Assembly: GCA_023525715.1 (NCBI GenBank)
Contig: CM042012.1
Location: 116,977,298 to 117,041,297, forward strand
Source: Cichorium intybus
Lineage: Eukaryota > Streptophyta > Magnoliopsida > Asterales > Asteraceae
Direction: 5' to 3'
Length of the DNA stretch: 64,000 nucleotides
In this document: one piece after another, positions 1-10,636 of the stretch
Layout: every line of letters starts with the position of its first letter
Numbering within the stretch: the stretch's first letter is position 1
The notes under the pieces: model-generated
The model's database searches: none
Told to the model about the DNA's origin: nothing
What the model saw: the letters and a program-made list of their open reading frames with translations, nothing else
Program-made: the position numbers and the translations under genes

Positions 1-738
1 CATTGCTATGTGCTAGACAAAGCAGTCTATGGTTTAAAACAAGCACCAAAGGCTTGGTATGAGACCTTGACTAAATTTCTAAAAGAATCAAACTTCAAAC
101 AAGGATCAGTGGATCCAACACTTTTCAGAAAGAAAGTTGGATCTCATTTGATGTTAGTCCAAATTTATGTGGATGACATAATCTTCGGATCCACTGATCC
201 CAATTTGTCAAAAGATTTTGAAAATTTAATGAAAAGCAAGTTTCAAATGAGTATGATGGGGAAGATTAACTTCTTTCTTGGATTACAAATAAAACAATCC
301 AAAGAGGGGATATTCATCAATCAACAAAAATACACGAAGAATTTGCTTGAACGGTTCGGAATGACTAACTGCACAAAAGAAAAAGTTCCATTGCCTGCAG
401 GTACAAGGCTAAATCATTCATTGGATAAAAAGAAGACAGACATACAGCAATACCGAAGTATGATTGGATCATTGCTCTATCTCACAGCCAGTCGTCCTGA
501 TATCATGTTCGCAGTCTGTAATTGTGCAAGATATCAGGGTGACCCAAGAGAACCTCACTTGGCTGCAGTTAAGACAATTTTTCGATATCTTCATGGCACT
601 ACTGCTTATAGCCTGTGGTACCCAGCAAACTCCGGCTTTTACATACAAGCTTATTCAGACTCAGATCTTGGTGGATGCTCTATTGATCGCAAAAGCACTT
701 CGGGGGGTTGTCAATTCTTAGATGGAAAGCTAATTAGC
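1..738 (+). CDS. copia pol, reverse transcriptase and start of RNase H (partial, split)
   Basis: The open frame enters from the left edge in frame 1 and runs to the gypsy insertion. The catalytic YVDD of reverse transcriptase is at bases 166-177, preceded by YGLKQAPKAWYE and followed by FFLGLQI, SLLYLTASRPDIMFAV and the RNase H entry YSDSDLGG and DRKSTSGG. Reading on past 738 only gives LTR-derived residues and a stop at 847-849, which do not belong to the protein. The frame resumes at 8347 after one copy of the TTAGC target duplication is discounted, giving LIS joined to WQSKKQ as expected for copia RNase H. Enzyme role: copies element RNA to cDNA in virus-like particles. Confidence 0.93.
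734..738. repeat. target-site duplication TTAGC, left copy
   Basis: TTAGC directly precedes the TG of the left gypsy LTR; the same five bases follow the right LTR at 8347-8351. This fixes the insertion as one integrase event into copia pol. Confidence 0.97.
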
Positions 739-1285
739 TGTAAGACCCGTATCCTGATTATAACATATACTTTAAATAAGAGTGTTAGGAATTATATGAT
801 CATTGGTAGTTATAAAGCTAAGAAAAACTTTAGTTACAATTTCATATGAAAATCAACATTTTGTGTCGTTTTTAGAAAAATCATAATTAATTCTAGAAAT
901 ATCGTTTGGACCTCAAACCAGTGCACAAAGTTTAAAAATTGAGTCTAGTACAATTACCAAAAATAATAGTAAACTTGAAAATGACATTATCTATGGTAAA
1001 AAATACAATCTTTACTGATTAGTTCGGAATTGACAGATTAGATAGTCTGTTTTCAAAAATTCATAATAAATCATAGAAAAATCGTATAAATACGTAAAAT
1101 ACATCATTGGAAAGGTATTGAGATAAATTTCTGGAATATCAAATAAAAACGTGAATTTCGTGGGTTTAAAGTCGGCTAAACCAGTCTTGAACAGACTGAT
1201 TCTAGAAGTTATTAATTTCAACAAAGTTATATTATTAAAATCTTTTGTCAAAAGTGTCATGCCATTTTTTATTCAAGAATTCAAG

Positions 1286-1294
1286 TATAAATAC
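1286..1294 (+). promoter_or_regulatory. LTR TATA box
   Basis: TATAAATAC followed by a C-rich start context (CCCCTCAACACATC) is the likely core promoter for the element transcript; the equivalent in the right LTR is at 7113-7121. Confidence 0.7.
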
Positions 1295-2011
1295 CCCTCA
1301 ACACATCTCATAAACCACACAACTAAATATCAATCCATTATATAGAGGTTTCTAAGAACTAGAGTGTAAGCAAGTGAGCGGAAGAAGCTCGAAAGCCTAA
1401 CGAAGGAGTTATAGATCCCGACGAATGGTCATAAGGTAACTACAAACCTTTCTATAGCTTAATTAGGTATTGTAAAATAATTTTTGTATTAAGAAGTAGA
1501 ATATGTAATAAGTATAACATATTCATTTCCAACAATAGTAAATAAAAACCTTAAAAACGTTGTTATTATAACAATTCGTAATTCTGAAAATAATACCGAT
1601 TGATTTACTTACGAGGACGGTGCCTAGGCCGATTACTTGGGATCTGGTTGTTGGATTTTCCGAAAGGCTAAAATGCTGAAAGGATCCTGCCACCCCATCT
1701 AGTCTTCTACCTGGCCGTTCTTTACTTGATAAATCATGGAGTATCATATTGGAATTATTGAAGGGTTTAATGATGCGACTATAATATAGTTAAGGATTAA
1801 GAAATGATAGATTTCTTATTATGTTAACAGTTAAAGTTGAAGGAAATACAAAGCCGAGAAAGATAAACGATATAGTCAACTATAATCAGGTGAGTCTTCT
1901 CACTATACTATATGTGATATTGCATGCGTAGGAAGGAAGATATGTTAGACTAAGGTGATCTTACGTGTTATGATAATTGTATGAATTATTGCTATGATAA
2001 TGATTGTTTGT

Positions 2012-2165
2012 GGACGGAACGGGATAGCCCGCGAGCCAATAGGCGGAACGGGAATAGCCTGCGAGTCATTAGACGGAACGGGAAAAGCCTGCGAGCGATA
2101 AGACAGAACGGGAACTGCCCGTGAGTCTTCAGGCGAAACAGGGATAGCCCGTGAGTCTCACAGAC
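2012..2165 (+). repeat. five degenerate ~31-bp repeats in the LTR (GGAACGGG..AGCC(C/T)G(C/T)GAG)
   Basis: Units share CGGAACGGGAA, then AGCCCGCGAGTC or AGCCTGCGAG. The same block is at 7839-7992 in the right LTR. A related wording (CCGTGAGTC next to CGGG/CCGG) recurs in the unrelated-looking gypsy LTR at 50470-50760, so this is a shared LTR feature of local gypsy families. Confidence 0.85.
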
Positions 2166-2522
2166 ATATGAATGGTTATTGTGTGTTGTATGTTATGTGA
2201 TGGATCGTATGGTATTTTGAGGAACTCACTAAGCTCCGTGCTTACCCTTTCCCTATATAAACTAATGTTTCAGGTACATCAGGTACCATGGATGGCAAGG
2301 CGTGACGTGTATACACTGTGCTGCTTCATTGGAGGACTGTTTTTTAATGGAAGTTCCGCTATGTTGTGATTTCATTAACTTTTGTTAATCCTGGGATGTT
2401 TTCATTAAACTTATAAGTTATGGAATTTTGTCAAAATTAATTAAGTGGCTTTTCTTATATTGAAGTGTCCGTTTAAATTTTTTTTTTTAATTTTTAACCT
2501 AAAATTTTGGGATGTTACAAGT

Positions 2523-2534
2523 TGGTATCAGAGC
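2523..2534 (+). promoter_or_regulatory. primer-binding site, initiator tRNA-Met
   Basis: TGGTATCAGAGC lies 3 bases after the 5' LTR end and matches the standard plant retrotransposon PBS complementary to the 3' end of initiator tRNA-Met. Confidence 0.95.
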
Positions 2535-4050
2535 ACAGCTTGAGAGAATCAGGCTCACTTAGTGAGTTCTGGACTCAAGTTGAGGCTTAAGAGTTTTCTT
2601 AAAACATTTTTACGAAAGAAAGATGTTTTATGAAGGGTGAACTGAAGACACAGTGTGTACCGCCAGCCGACGCCAGTATGAGAAAAGGGTTAAGTATTTA
2701 ATATTGTGGATGTTAAAAAAACATATGGTATATGTTTGCTGAAATGCCTGGTAGAGATCACACATTGTTGTATTATTATCTGCTATTTGCTAATAGAACT
2801 GTATGCTAGTGCTGATAGGTTGCTTAGAGATTTCTACTAAGTTGTATACAATATGGACTGAATATTCATAGAATGTGTGAGTTGACCTTATTGCATGTTC
2901 CTTGTTTGGTTGTTGCCTTAGGGAAGATTCTCTTATTTGAAAGACTGTTTAGTTCGATATTATATACAACTAAGTTCGCGAAACAATTTGTCATCACTGG
3001 AGGAAGTTCCGTCTTAGTTAGAATAGCAGGGTGGGGGTGGGATTCCAAGTATTCCTAGAAGGGTTGACATATGCCTTGTAAGGGCATATGTGTTAAAATT
3101 ATCGGTGAGAAGCGAATTGGATATTTTGAGACGGGTCTTGGAACGAACATGGATAGGTGTGGAAGGTAGTAGTAGAGCTCCTACTATCGAAAGCACAGGA
3201 TCCGCGTTTGAGTCGGGAGTTCGTCACGAAGGATCCAAGGAGCTGAGTATGTGAGTGTCTAGCAAAGTTGACTTAAATGCTAGTGTAATGTGGTAAACCT
3301 TTATCCATTCGAATGTTGAATGTTGATTGTGAGGTTCAGTAGGAACAATTAAGATGTGATCATACCAGTTTGGTTGGACTGATCATGCTTAAGTTGATTA
3401 CTGAGCTTAAAGACTGTTGAAAGGGAGAATGTCAAAGTGCTATTGTGGTAGCTATTTTTCATGCAACTAATGGGCGCACAAGTCAGACAGGGACTAGAGG
3501 ATGCAAGGGTGAGTTTTCCAACTCACGGTCAAAGAGGTGCAAGCGGCGCCTGAGATGATAGCGGGTATTTTTGAGTCGACTCTGTACATGCCTAGTGCTG
3601 TATAATAGTGGGGCTACCTACCCTTGTATTGATCTTTCTTGAGTGATTGATCAGGTCGTGTGGGTTGAGAGTCTGGATCACTCCCTCGTGATTAAGGTAA
3701 CTGACGATAGAGGTGTTGACTAGGGTCGTAAGCGGATGAGTAACATATGGTGGTTGATGTAAACGTCTTTACATTATCGAAACATGTTTATTGAGATGAT
3801 GTTTTCCCCTGATGCAAGTTGTTGGCTGAGCAGAGTGGGCTTGGTTTTTGTTCGAGAGTAAAGGCTCGTAAAAAAATTATTATAAATCGAATAAACAGAC
3901 TTGGACTTTAGTCCAAGTGGGGGAGGAATACGAAATATAGGGAACAACATGAATATTATATTGAATCGATGAAATTATTAAAATTATAGTAACACGTCAA
4001 TATATTTAATTCATTACTACAACTTTATATTAATACATTAAGAAAAGTTT
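2535..4050 (+). pseudogene. fossil gag/protease-like gypsy interior
   Basis: No ORF of note. Around 3528-3600 one frame reads V-K-E-V-Q-A-A-P-E-M-I-A-G-I-F, resembling the stretch before the aspartic protease of plant gypsy polyproteins (EEAQAAPDVVTGTF type), then stops. At 3915-3927 AAGTGGGGGAGGA looks like a second polypurine tract, which hints that the interior was pieced together from more than one element. Small ORFs here are not supported as genes. Confidence 0.5.
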
Positions 4051-4064
4051 ACAAAACTACTAAC

Positions 4065-5692
4065 CTAAACCGGAGAATCAGAAAGAAGCGAGAAAAGATC
4101 TTCTACACTCCAATCTTTGTCATCATTAGGTTGACTTGTACCTTCTCGAGGATTTGGAAGTGGTATACTTTTAGTTATTGGAGGAGGAGCTCCAAGGTAT
4201 GGGGTCTCGATAGGGTTGGAACCTGTAACCCCATGATTAGGGGCTAAATATTGACTCATTTGGGGCGTGTGTAAGTAGGGCAGTGATGAGGAAGAGCTCT
4301 AATTCGGAACCAGTTGGGGGTAGCTATAAGAAGGAGGAAACCAGGCTAGGTCACCTACAAAGCCTCAAAAATTCTCCTCACTCGAAGACTCGAGTAAACC
4401 AAGCTTAATACTACTCATACCAGAATTAGATGGCGGAGATTGCTGCTGTGTATGAGTTCTTGATGAAGTTTCCCCCTTTTCCTGAATTTTTCTTTTCCTA
4501 AATACAACCTTATGAGCAGCTTGTATTAGCTTCTTTGTGCCGTCTGTTAGACCCGATTGTGACCCTTCAATTATCGCTTCTTTTTCTTTTTTTAGGTTGG
4601 GTATTAAATCTCCCGATAATTCTGTTGCCTCAATAAATTCATTACCAAATTCCTGTGGCACAAATAACTTTAGTAATTTCAACCTTATGATATAAAGGAA
4701 TTAAAAAAAATGTAGTTCTTTACCTCAGCACGATCAATAAGGGTTTGCAAACTCGTAAGTTGTCGTTGGGGCCAATGATTGATACCTAATTCTCTACAGC
4801 GTTTTTTTAATTGTGTCGTTCCAATGTTGAGTTCCTTCGCAGCTTTCTCAATTGGTTCGTTAAAGTGTTCAACTATTATTTACCTACTTAATAAATGTCT
4901 GAAACCTCTTCCACTGCCATCTGCTATGTTTTCTGAACTAGAAGGTTCGAATCCAATTGTATTGTTATCATTCTGGATCATTTGAACATGATCCTGATTT
5001 TCTGACCCAAATATGAACATTGATTCATCAAAAGTAGTGGCTTCTATCGGTAGTAATTGTTGGTTTTCAACTAAAAACCCAGGATTCTGAAATCCTTCTA
5101 GATTCCTTTGAATCAACCGAAGATGATCTTGATATTGAAAACCAACCCCAAACTCGGGATTCAATTCAATATTTATGTTATGAGTCCTCTGTAATTGATT
5201 CTCATCCTGAATACCAGCCATGAATTCTTGATTCATGGGGACACACTCACTGCTTGTTGGGTGCACGTCCATGAATGGATTGTACTCAGTTAGACCATCC
5301 ACAAATGGGTCTACAAATAACACATGTCAAATGATAAAACAAAATATAATACTTATAAATGGATCATTCAAAAGAATTTAACCCGGTAGAAGGCATGGAG
5401 TTTTATCAAGTGCAAAGTCAGATGCATGCACCGGATCATCTGAGTTAATGTTCAACTCGGGAAAAATTTCCGGCTCATCGTGGAGATGCTCTATTGGTAG
5501 TATATCTGGAAGACTGTACCATAATTCAAAATCAAACAAAACATTAGAAAGGTAATCGAAGTATGGATGATATATGTCTAGAATGTTAGAGTCACCAAAC
5601 TCTATTAAGAATGCTTGGTTTGAAGTACCCTCTCCTTGCGGAAAACCAGGTCCAGGGTTCGACAGATCGCCCATTGAAGATCTGTTTTCCAT
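4065..5692 (-). pseudogene. captured RWP-RK domain (RKD-like) transcription factor gene, three nonsense codons
   Basis: Read on the minus strand, ATG at 5692 opens exon 1 (5692-5383). Intron 1 is 5382-5311 (GT-AG, 72 nt), exon 2 is 5310-4724, intron 2 is 4723-4653 (GT-AG, 71 nt) and exon 3 is 4652-4065, ending at a natural stop after a W-S-V-E-D-L-F segment. The three exons sum to 1485 nt in one frame. Exon 2 encodes an RWP-RK domain (PIEKAAKELNIG, LKKRCRELGI), with the signature RWPxRK changed to HWPQRQ. Exon 3 has the K-K-L-I-Q-A-A-H-K region that follows the domain in RKD proteins. In-frame stops interrupt it at 4882-4880 (TAA, at the start of the domain), 4367-4365 (TGA) and 4301-4299 (TAG). 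RKD proteins are nuclear regulators of egg-cell and germline identity; this copy cannot make the full protein. Confidence 0.85.
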
Positions 5693-5775
5693 GAATCGAC
5701 TTTAAATATGAGTTTGTTTACGAACAAACTAGTGATAAGAGAGGATGAGACTGAAAATGAATGATACTACATACC

Positions 5776-5786
5776 TGTATATATAG
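5776..5786 (-). promoter_or_regulatory. TATA box of the captured RKD-like gene
   Basis: On the minus strand ACTATATATAC lies about 85 bases upstream of the ATG at 5692, a normal plant spacing. It suggests the capture took in the gene's own promoter. Confidence 0.6.
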
Positions 5787-5799
5787 TATCTTGCAGCTG

Positions 5800-6550
5800 G
5801 AACCGAAAGGACACACAGAACTGAAAGGACACCTCACGTTTTAATTACCGAAATTCAAACTAACTACAGTAGATGCGACTTTTCACTACCCCAAGTGACA
5901 TTTTTTCAAAATTCCCTGCTTGAATCTGGTGAGAACGAGATAATAAAGAGACTTTTGAAATAAAACAAAATTTTATGTCTCCATATAATGGAAATAGTTT
6001 AAAGAGTGTTCAGTACTCAAAAAAAAAAAAAAAAAAAAACTTACAAAAGATGATGTAAATTTTATATTTCGGTGAAACACAAAAATTTGGAGATTCTACA
6101 AAAATAGACTTATTTAGCCAAAAAGTATTTAAAAGAAATGTTGAATTGAGGCAAATGTGTGTTGAAATATGACGAATTCATATAAATACAAAATAGTGTT
6201 AAAATTAGGTGTTGCCAGTTAACTAGGTTAACTATGTATATAGGTAGATTAGAAAGTACTAAATATGTACTGTAGATAGTAGTCGGTCAAGTCGATGTAT
6301 GGGACTGTGAGTAACAGTTAGAGTTTTTTTTTGTACATCTAGAGTAATTAGAAGAAAAGAAGTATGGAGTGAATGAGAATAATAGGACCTTTAAGCATTA
6401 TTACAGAGGTATGTGAATGTTGAAAGGGAAAGATAATTAAATCTTCTAAAGTTTCGGCAATAAGACGAGGAGGATTTTTGAAGGACACATGGACTCGATG
6501 GGAAATACATAGAGGCGTTCGAGAATGCGGATTTCGGGACGAAATCCAAA
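5800..6550. other. gypsy 3' noncoding region and upstream flank of captured gene
   Basis: AT-rich, with an A-run at 6020-6039 and no supported gene. The right end (6532-6547, TTTCGGGACGAAATCC) is the conserved box found just before the purine tract in plant gypsy elements. The exact capture breakpoint is not visible. Confidence 0.5.
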
Positions 6551-6565
6551 TAAGTGGGGGAGACT
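6551..6565 (+). promoter_or_regulatory. polypurine tract
   Basis: AAGTGGGGGAGA directly before the 3' LTR, the usual plus-strand primer. Confidence 0.85.
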
Positions 6566-8346
6566 TGTAAGACCCGTATCCTGATTATAACATATACTTT
6601 AAATAAGAGTGTTAGGAATTATATGATCATTGGTAGTTATAAAGCTAAGAAAAACTTTAGTTACAATTTCATATGAAAATCAACATTTTGTGTCGTTTTT
6701 AGAAAAATCATAATTAATTCTAGAAATATCGTTTGGACCTCAACCCAGTGCAAAAAGTTTACAAATTGAGTCTAGTACAATTACCAAAAATAATAGTAAA
6801 CTTGAAAATGACATTATCTATGGTAAAAAATGCAATCTTTACTGATTAGTTCGGAATTGACAGATTAGATAGTCTGTTTTCAAAAATTCATAATAAATCA
6901 TAGAAAAATCGTATAAATACGTAAAATACATCATTGGAAAGGTATTGAGATAAATATCTGGAATATCAAATAAAAACGTGAATTTCGTGGGTTTAAAGTC
7001 GGTTAAACCAGTCTTGAACAGACTGATTCTAGAAGTTATTAATTTCAACAAAGTTATATTATTAAAATCTTTTGTCAAAAGTGTCATGCCATTTTTTATT
7101 CAAGAATTCAAGTATAAATACCCCTCAACACATCTCATAAACCACACAACTAAATATCAATCCAATATATAGAGGTTTCTAAGAACTAGAGTGTAAGCAA
7201 GTGAGCGGAAGAAGCTCGAAAGCCTAACGAAGGAGTTATAGATCCCGACGAATGGTCATAAGGTAACTACAAACCTTTCTATAGCTTAATTAGGTATTGT
7301 AAAATAATTTTTGTATTAAGAAGTAGAATATGTAATAAGTATAACATATTCATTTCCAACAATAGTAAATAAAAACCTTAAAAACGTTGTTATTATAACA
7401 ATTCGTAATTCTGAAAATAATACCGATTGATTTACTTACGAGGACGGTGCCTAGGCCGATTACTTGGGATCTGGTTGTTGGATTTTCCGAAAGGCTAAAA
7501 TGCTGAAAGGATCCTGCCACCCCATCTAGTCTTCTACCTGGCCGTTCTTTACTTGATAAATCATGGAGTATCATATTGGAATTATTGAAGGGTTTAATGA
7601 TGCGACTATAATATAGTTAAGGATTAAGAAATGATAGATTTCTTATTATGTTAACAGTTAAAGTTGAAGGAAATACAAAGCCGAGAAAGATAAACGATAT
7701 AGTCAACTATAATCAGGTGAGTCTTCTCACTATACTATAGGTGATATTGCATGCGTAGGAAGGAAGATATGTTAGACTAAGGTGATCTTACCTGTTATGA
7801 TAATTGTATGAATTATTGCTATGATAATGATTGTTTGTGGACGGAACGGGATAGCCCGCGAGCCAATAGGCGGAACGGGAATAGCCTGCGAGTCATTAGA
7901 CGGAACGGGAAAAGCCTGCGAGCGATAAGACAGAACGGGAACTGCCCGTGAGTCTTCAGGCGAAACAGGGATAGCCCGTGAGTCTCACAGACATATGAAT
8001 GGTTATTGTGTGTTGTATGTTATGTGATGGATCGTATGGTATTTTGAGGAACTCACTAAGCTCCGTGCTTACCCTTTCCCTATATAAACTACTGTTTCAG
8101 GTACAACAGGTACCATGGATGGCAAGGCGTGACGTGTATACACTGTGCTGCTTCATTGGAGGACTGTTTTTTAATGGAAGTTCCGCTATGTTGTGATTTC
8201 ATTAACTTTTGTTAATCCTGGGATGTTTTCATTAAACTTATAAGTTATGGAATTTTGTCAAAATTAATTAAGTGGCTTTTCTTATATTGAAGTGTCCGTT
8301 TAAATTTTTTTTTTTAAATTTTAACATAAAATTTTGGGATGTTACA
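6566..8346 (+). repeat. gypsy 3' LTR
   Basis: Same 1781-bp length, ends and internal repeats as 739-2519, offset by exactly 5827 bases. Differences seen by eye include 907-931 versus 6734-6758, 1133 versus 6960, and the T/A-rich tract near the 3' end. Confidence 0.95.
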
Positions 8347-8732
8347 TTAGCTGGCAATCCAAGAAGCAAATCTGTGTCTCTATCTCCACAGCAGAAGCAG
8401 AGTATGTAGCAGTTGCAGCATGTACCTCACAAATCATCTGGATCCAAAGTCAACTGAAAGATTATGCCATCAACGTGAGAAAAATTCCTTTGTTCTGTGA
8501 CTCTCAAAGTGCAATTCGTATATGCCACAATCCAGTTCAACATTCCAAGACGAAGCATATAGCTCTTCGCTATCACTTCATCAAAAGTCATGTTGAGGTG
8601 GGGAATATTGAGGTGCACTTTGTTCACACTACAGAACAATTGGCAGACATCTTCACAAAGGCTCTGAATGAAGAAGCTTTTACAAGAATCGTCCGTAGAC
8701 TTGGAATGATAGATGGATCCACTCTTCAATAA
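8347..8732 (+). CDS. copia pol, RNase H C-terminal part
   Basis: Continues the frame broken at 738. Motifs STAEAEYVA and LFCDSQSAI (with the catalytic Asp of RNase H) and the terminal LADIFTKAL, FTRIVRRLGM are standard copia RNase H. The stop is TAA at 8730-8732. It removes the RNA strand during cDNA synthesis. The first five bases are the second copy of the TTAGC duplication. Confidence 0.93.
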
Positions 8733-8802
8733 ATCCCAGATTTGCTCACTCTTACTCCTCTCTCCAGTTTAAAATTTTGAAAATTCACAATACTCCGCAT
8801 TA

Positions 8803-8900
8803 CTCCGAAGCAAAATATCACTTCGGAGCTCATCGGAGCCAAACAAGCAAAAACACTTGGAATTGCACCGCAGCACTCCGAAGTAAAATATCACTTCGGA
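8803..8900 (+). repeat. two hairpins CTCCGAAG(N10)CTTCGGA, 73 bp apart
   Basis: Stem CTCCGAAG/CTTCGGAG at 8803-8810 and 8821-8828; second copy at 8876-8883 and 8894-8900 with the same loop sequence apart from one base. Conserved short palindromes in noncoding Sirevirus DNA are known from the literature; whether this is one of the described motifs cannot be checked here. Confidence 0.8.
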
Positions 8901-9583
8901 CCTCTGCGGAACACAATTATCCTTCAAAATAAACACTTCAAAGTTGAAAATCAATGACACATATTTTGACTTCACCTGTTAGGAACAAAAATAAAAAGAC
9001 TTCACATCAAAGAAAATCCATAAACAAAATAAATCACACCAAAATATGAGAAAATTTTGATGCAAAATGACAAAGTTTAACCTCTCTCTCATGATTTAAC
9101 CAAGTAAAGGACAAAAATTTGATTTTAGATTCTGATAATCATACCTTACTGCACTAAAAGGTATTTGGGAATCGACTTGAAACATTTGTAAGGATACAGA
9201 CTTCGAAGTGAGGTTAAGGCTATTTTACAATTTGAAGCCTTGTTTGATTCTAATATCTTTAACACAATGTCTATTCCTAATCACCCTTCGGAACTTGACT
9301 CGCTTCAACTTCAAATTAATCATGTAGCCTCAAAACTACACAGGATAACTCAAGTGCTCCGAAGTTTTCCTCAAAAATAGTACCAACATTGTCTGATATG
9401 AAAATCTAAATCTCTTTTCATTAGTGGTACAAAATTGAACTACAAGAAGATTTTCACCCACAAGGATCATTTGAAACAAAAATAAAAGACACCAAAGAAG
9501 GAAACAATATGGTGATGTTTTATGTCTTCGGATAAAGAAAATCCAAAATAGAAAAGATAAAACAAAAAATTGAAAAAGGATAC

Positions 9584-9664
9584 AAGGAACCCCTATAACA
9601 TAGTTGAGTACTTTGTTTTAAATAACGATATAAGGAACCCCTATAACATAGTTGAGTACTTTGT
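9584..9664 (+). repeat. 33-bp perfect direct duplication, 48-bp period
   Basis: The segment starting AAGGAACCCCTATAACATAG occurs at 9584-9616 and again at 9632-9664 without a mismatch. Confidence 0.95.
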
Positions 9665-10519
9665 AGAGAATATGAACATTTCAAGTAGTCTATCTTAAAT
9701 GATAAAGTTGGAGTGGTGTACGAAACTCAAAGGCTTGTCATCAGAGTCTAGTATCCAAACACTTTAACTGATGAAAGGGAATAGATTTTTCAAAAGAATC
9801 TTCAAAACAATCCAATTTCTAAAACACTTCTGATGCTCAATTCACGAATGAAAATTTCTTTAAGTTTCAAACGCAAAGGATGTTATCATTATTATATTTG
9901 AAAATTTTGAAGCACATAAGCTCAACTCAAAACATGTTTCCAAATGAGAAATCAAGTTAATGATGGGGTGATTAGACTTATATATTCTTGACTGATATTG
10001 AATCAAACAACCTTCAAAATGAAAATTGGACTTCCAACATGATTCAGATGATTCTGAACATTAACTTGTCAAATCTTCTTTTCATAATATTCATGGGAGT
10101 TAAGGATAAACGTTATATTGCATCATTCAAAATCCACCGAAGTGAAAACAACACTCTTCGGAGTCAATTGTAACCTGATGATTTCACTCTGATGAAGACT
10201 TACAACGGTTACAATTTTCTTCAAAGAACCGAAGTCAATTTATTACTGAATTGAATTTCACATTTATGATTATCTCAGGACAAACATTCTTTTGAATTTA
10301 ATAATCGTTGTTATCTGCTGTTATACAACTGTCATTGAGATAATCGTGGCCAATCCTAACAATAAGATCGTGTGAAAATGACGGTTCAATTTCAAATAAT
10401 GATGACTGACAGCAGTACGGTTATGTCTTGCAGAGAAAGTGGAACGGCTTGGTGCTGAAGTGTCACAATATTAGTGGACCAAATCCCATGCGCATTAAAT
10501 GGCCTTGGGACCACGAATA

Positions 10520-10528
10520 CTATATATA
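10520..10528 (+). promoter_or_regulatory. TATA-like site before the third ORF
   Basis: CTATATATA is followed by CCTCACAACC and a pyrimidine/A-rich leader, then ATG in TCATCAATGGC context at 10637. The arrangement looks like a plant core promoter with a leader of about 85 bases, inside the retroelement. Confidence 0.5.
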
Positions 10529-10636
10529 CCTCACAACCCAACTGTTCATCTCTTTACGCGAACATTACTCTCAAATCTCCTCTGCAAAAATACTACCAAA
10601 AACCTAAGTTCATCCGTCTTCTTCAACTTTTCATCA

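Larger units (their letters stand above)
739..2519 (+). repeat. gypsy 5' LTR
   Basis: Starts TGTAAGACCCG and ends GGGATGTTACA. It contains a TATA box (TATAAATAC, 1286-1294) and a run of about 31-bp repeats at 2012-2165. The LTR is the promoter and terminator of the element. Small ORFs in it are repeated in the right LTR and look like chance. Confidence 0.95.
739..8346 (+). mobile_element. non-autonomous Ty3/gypsy element carrying a captured RKD-type gene in antisense
   Basis: Two LTRs of identical length (1781 bp, TG...CA) bound a 4.05-kb interior and are flanked by TTAGC. A PBS matching initiator tRNA-Met follows the left LTR and a purine tract precedes the right LTR after a TTTCGGGACGAAAT box, a layout familiar from plant Tekay/Del-like gypsy elements. 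The interior has no intact gag or pol: 2520-4000 contains only fossil gag/protease-like sequence, 4065-5800 is a host gene on the opposite strand, and the rest is 3' noncoding. By eye the LTRs differ at roughly 13-15 positions (<1%), so insertion was recent and proteins must have come from another copy. Confidence 0.92.
8733..10519 (+). other. Sirevirus spacer between pol and third ORF
   Basis: Noncoding, AT-rich. It carries many CTTCGGA/TCCGAAG heptamers, two near-identical hairpins (8803-8828 and 8876-8900) and a 33-bp direct duplication with a 48-bp period (9584-9616 and 9632-9664). Short ORFs such as 9988-10173 have no recognisable content. Confidence 0.7.

Noticed and set aside
2012..2165. 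Evenly spaced short repeats that could be taken for a CRISPR array
   Set aside because: They lie in an LTR of a plant retrotransposon, are duplicated in the other LTR, and have no unique spacers or cas genes.
8427..8729. 100-aa minus-strand ORF
   Set aside because: Antisense of the copia RNase H coding sequence.
10499..10636. Upstream start of the large Sirevirus ORF at 10499
   Set aside because: It would begin before the TATA-like site and translate what looks like leader; the ATG at 10637 has the better context.
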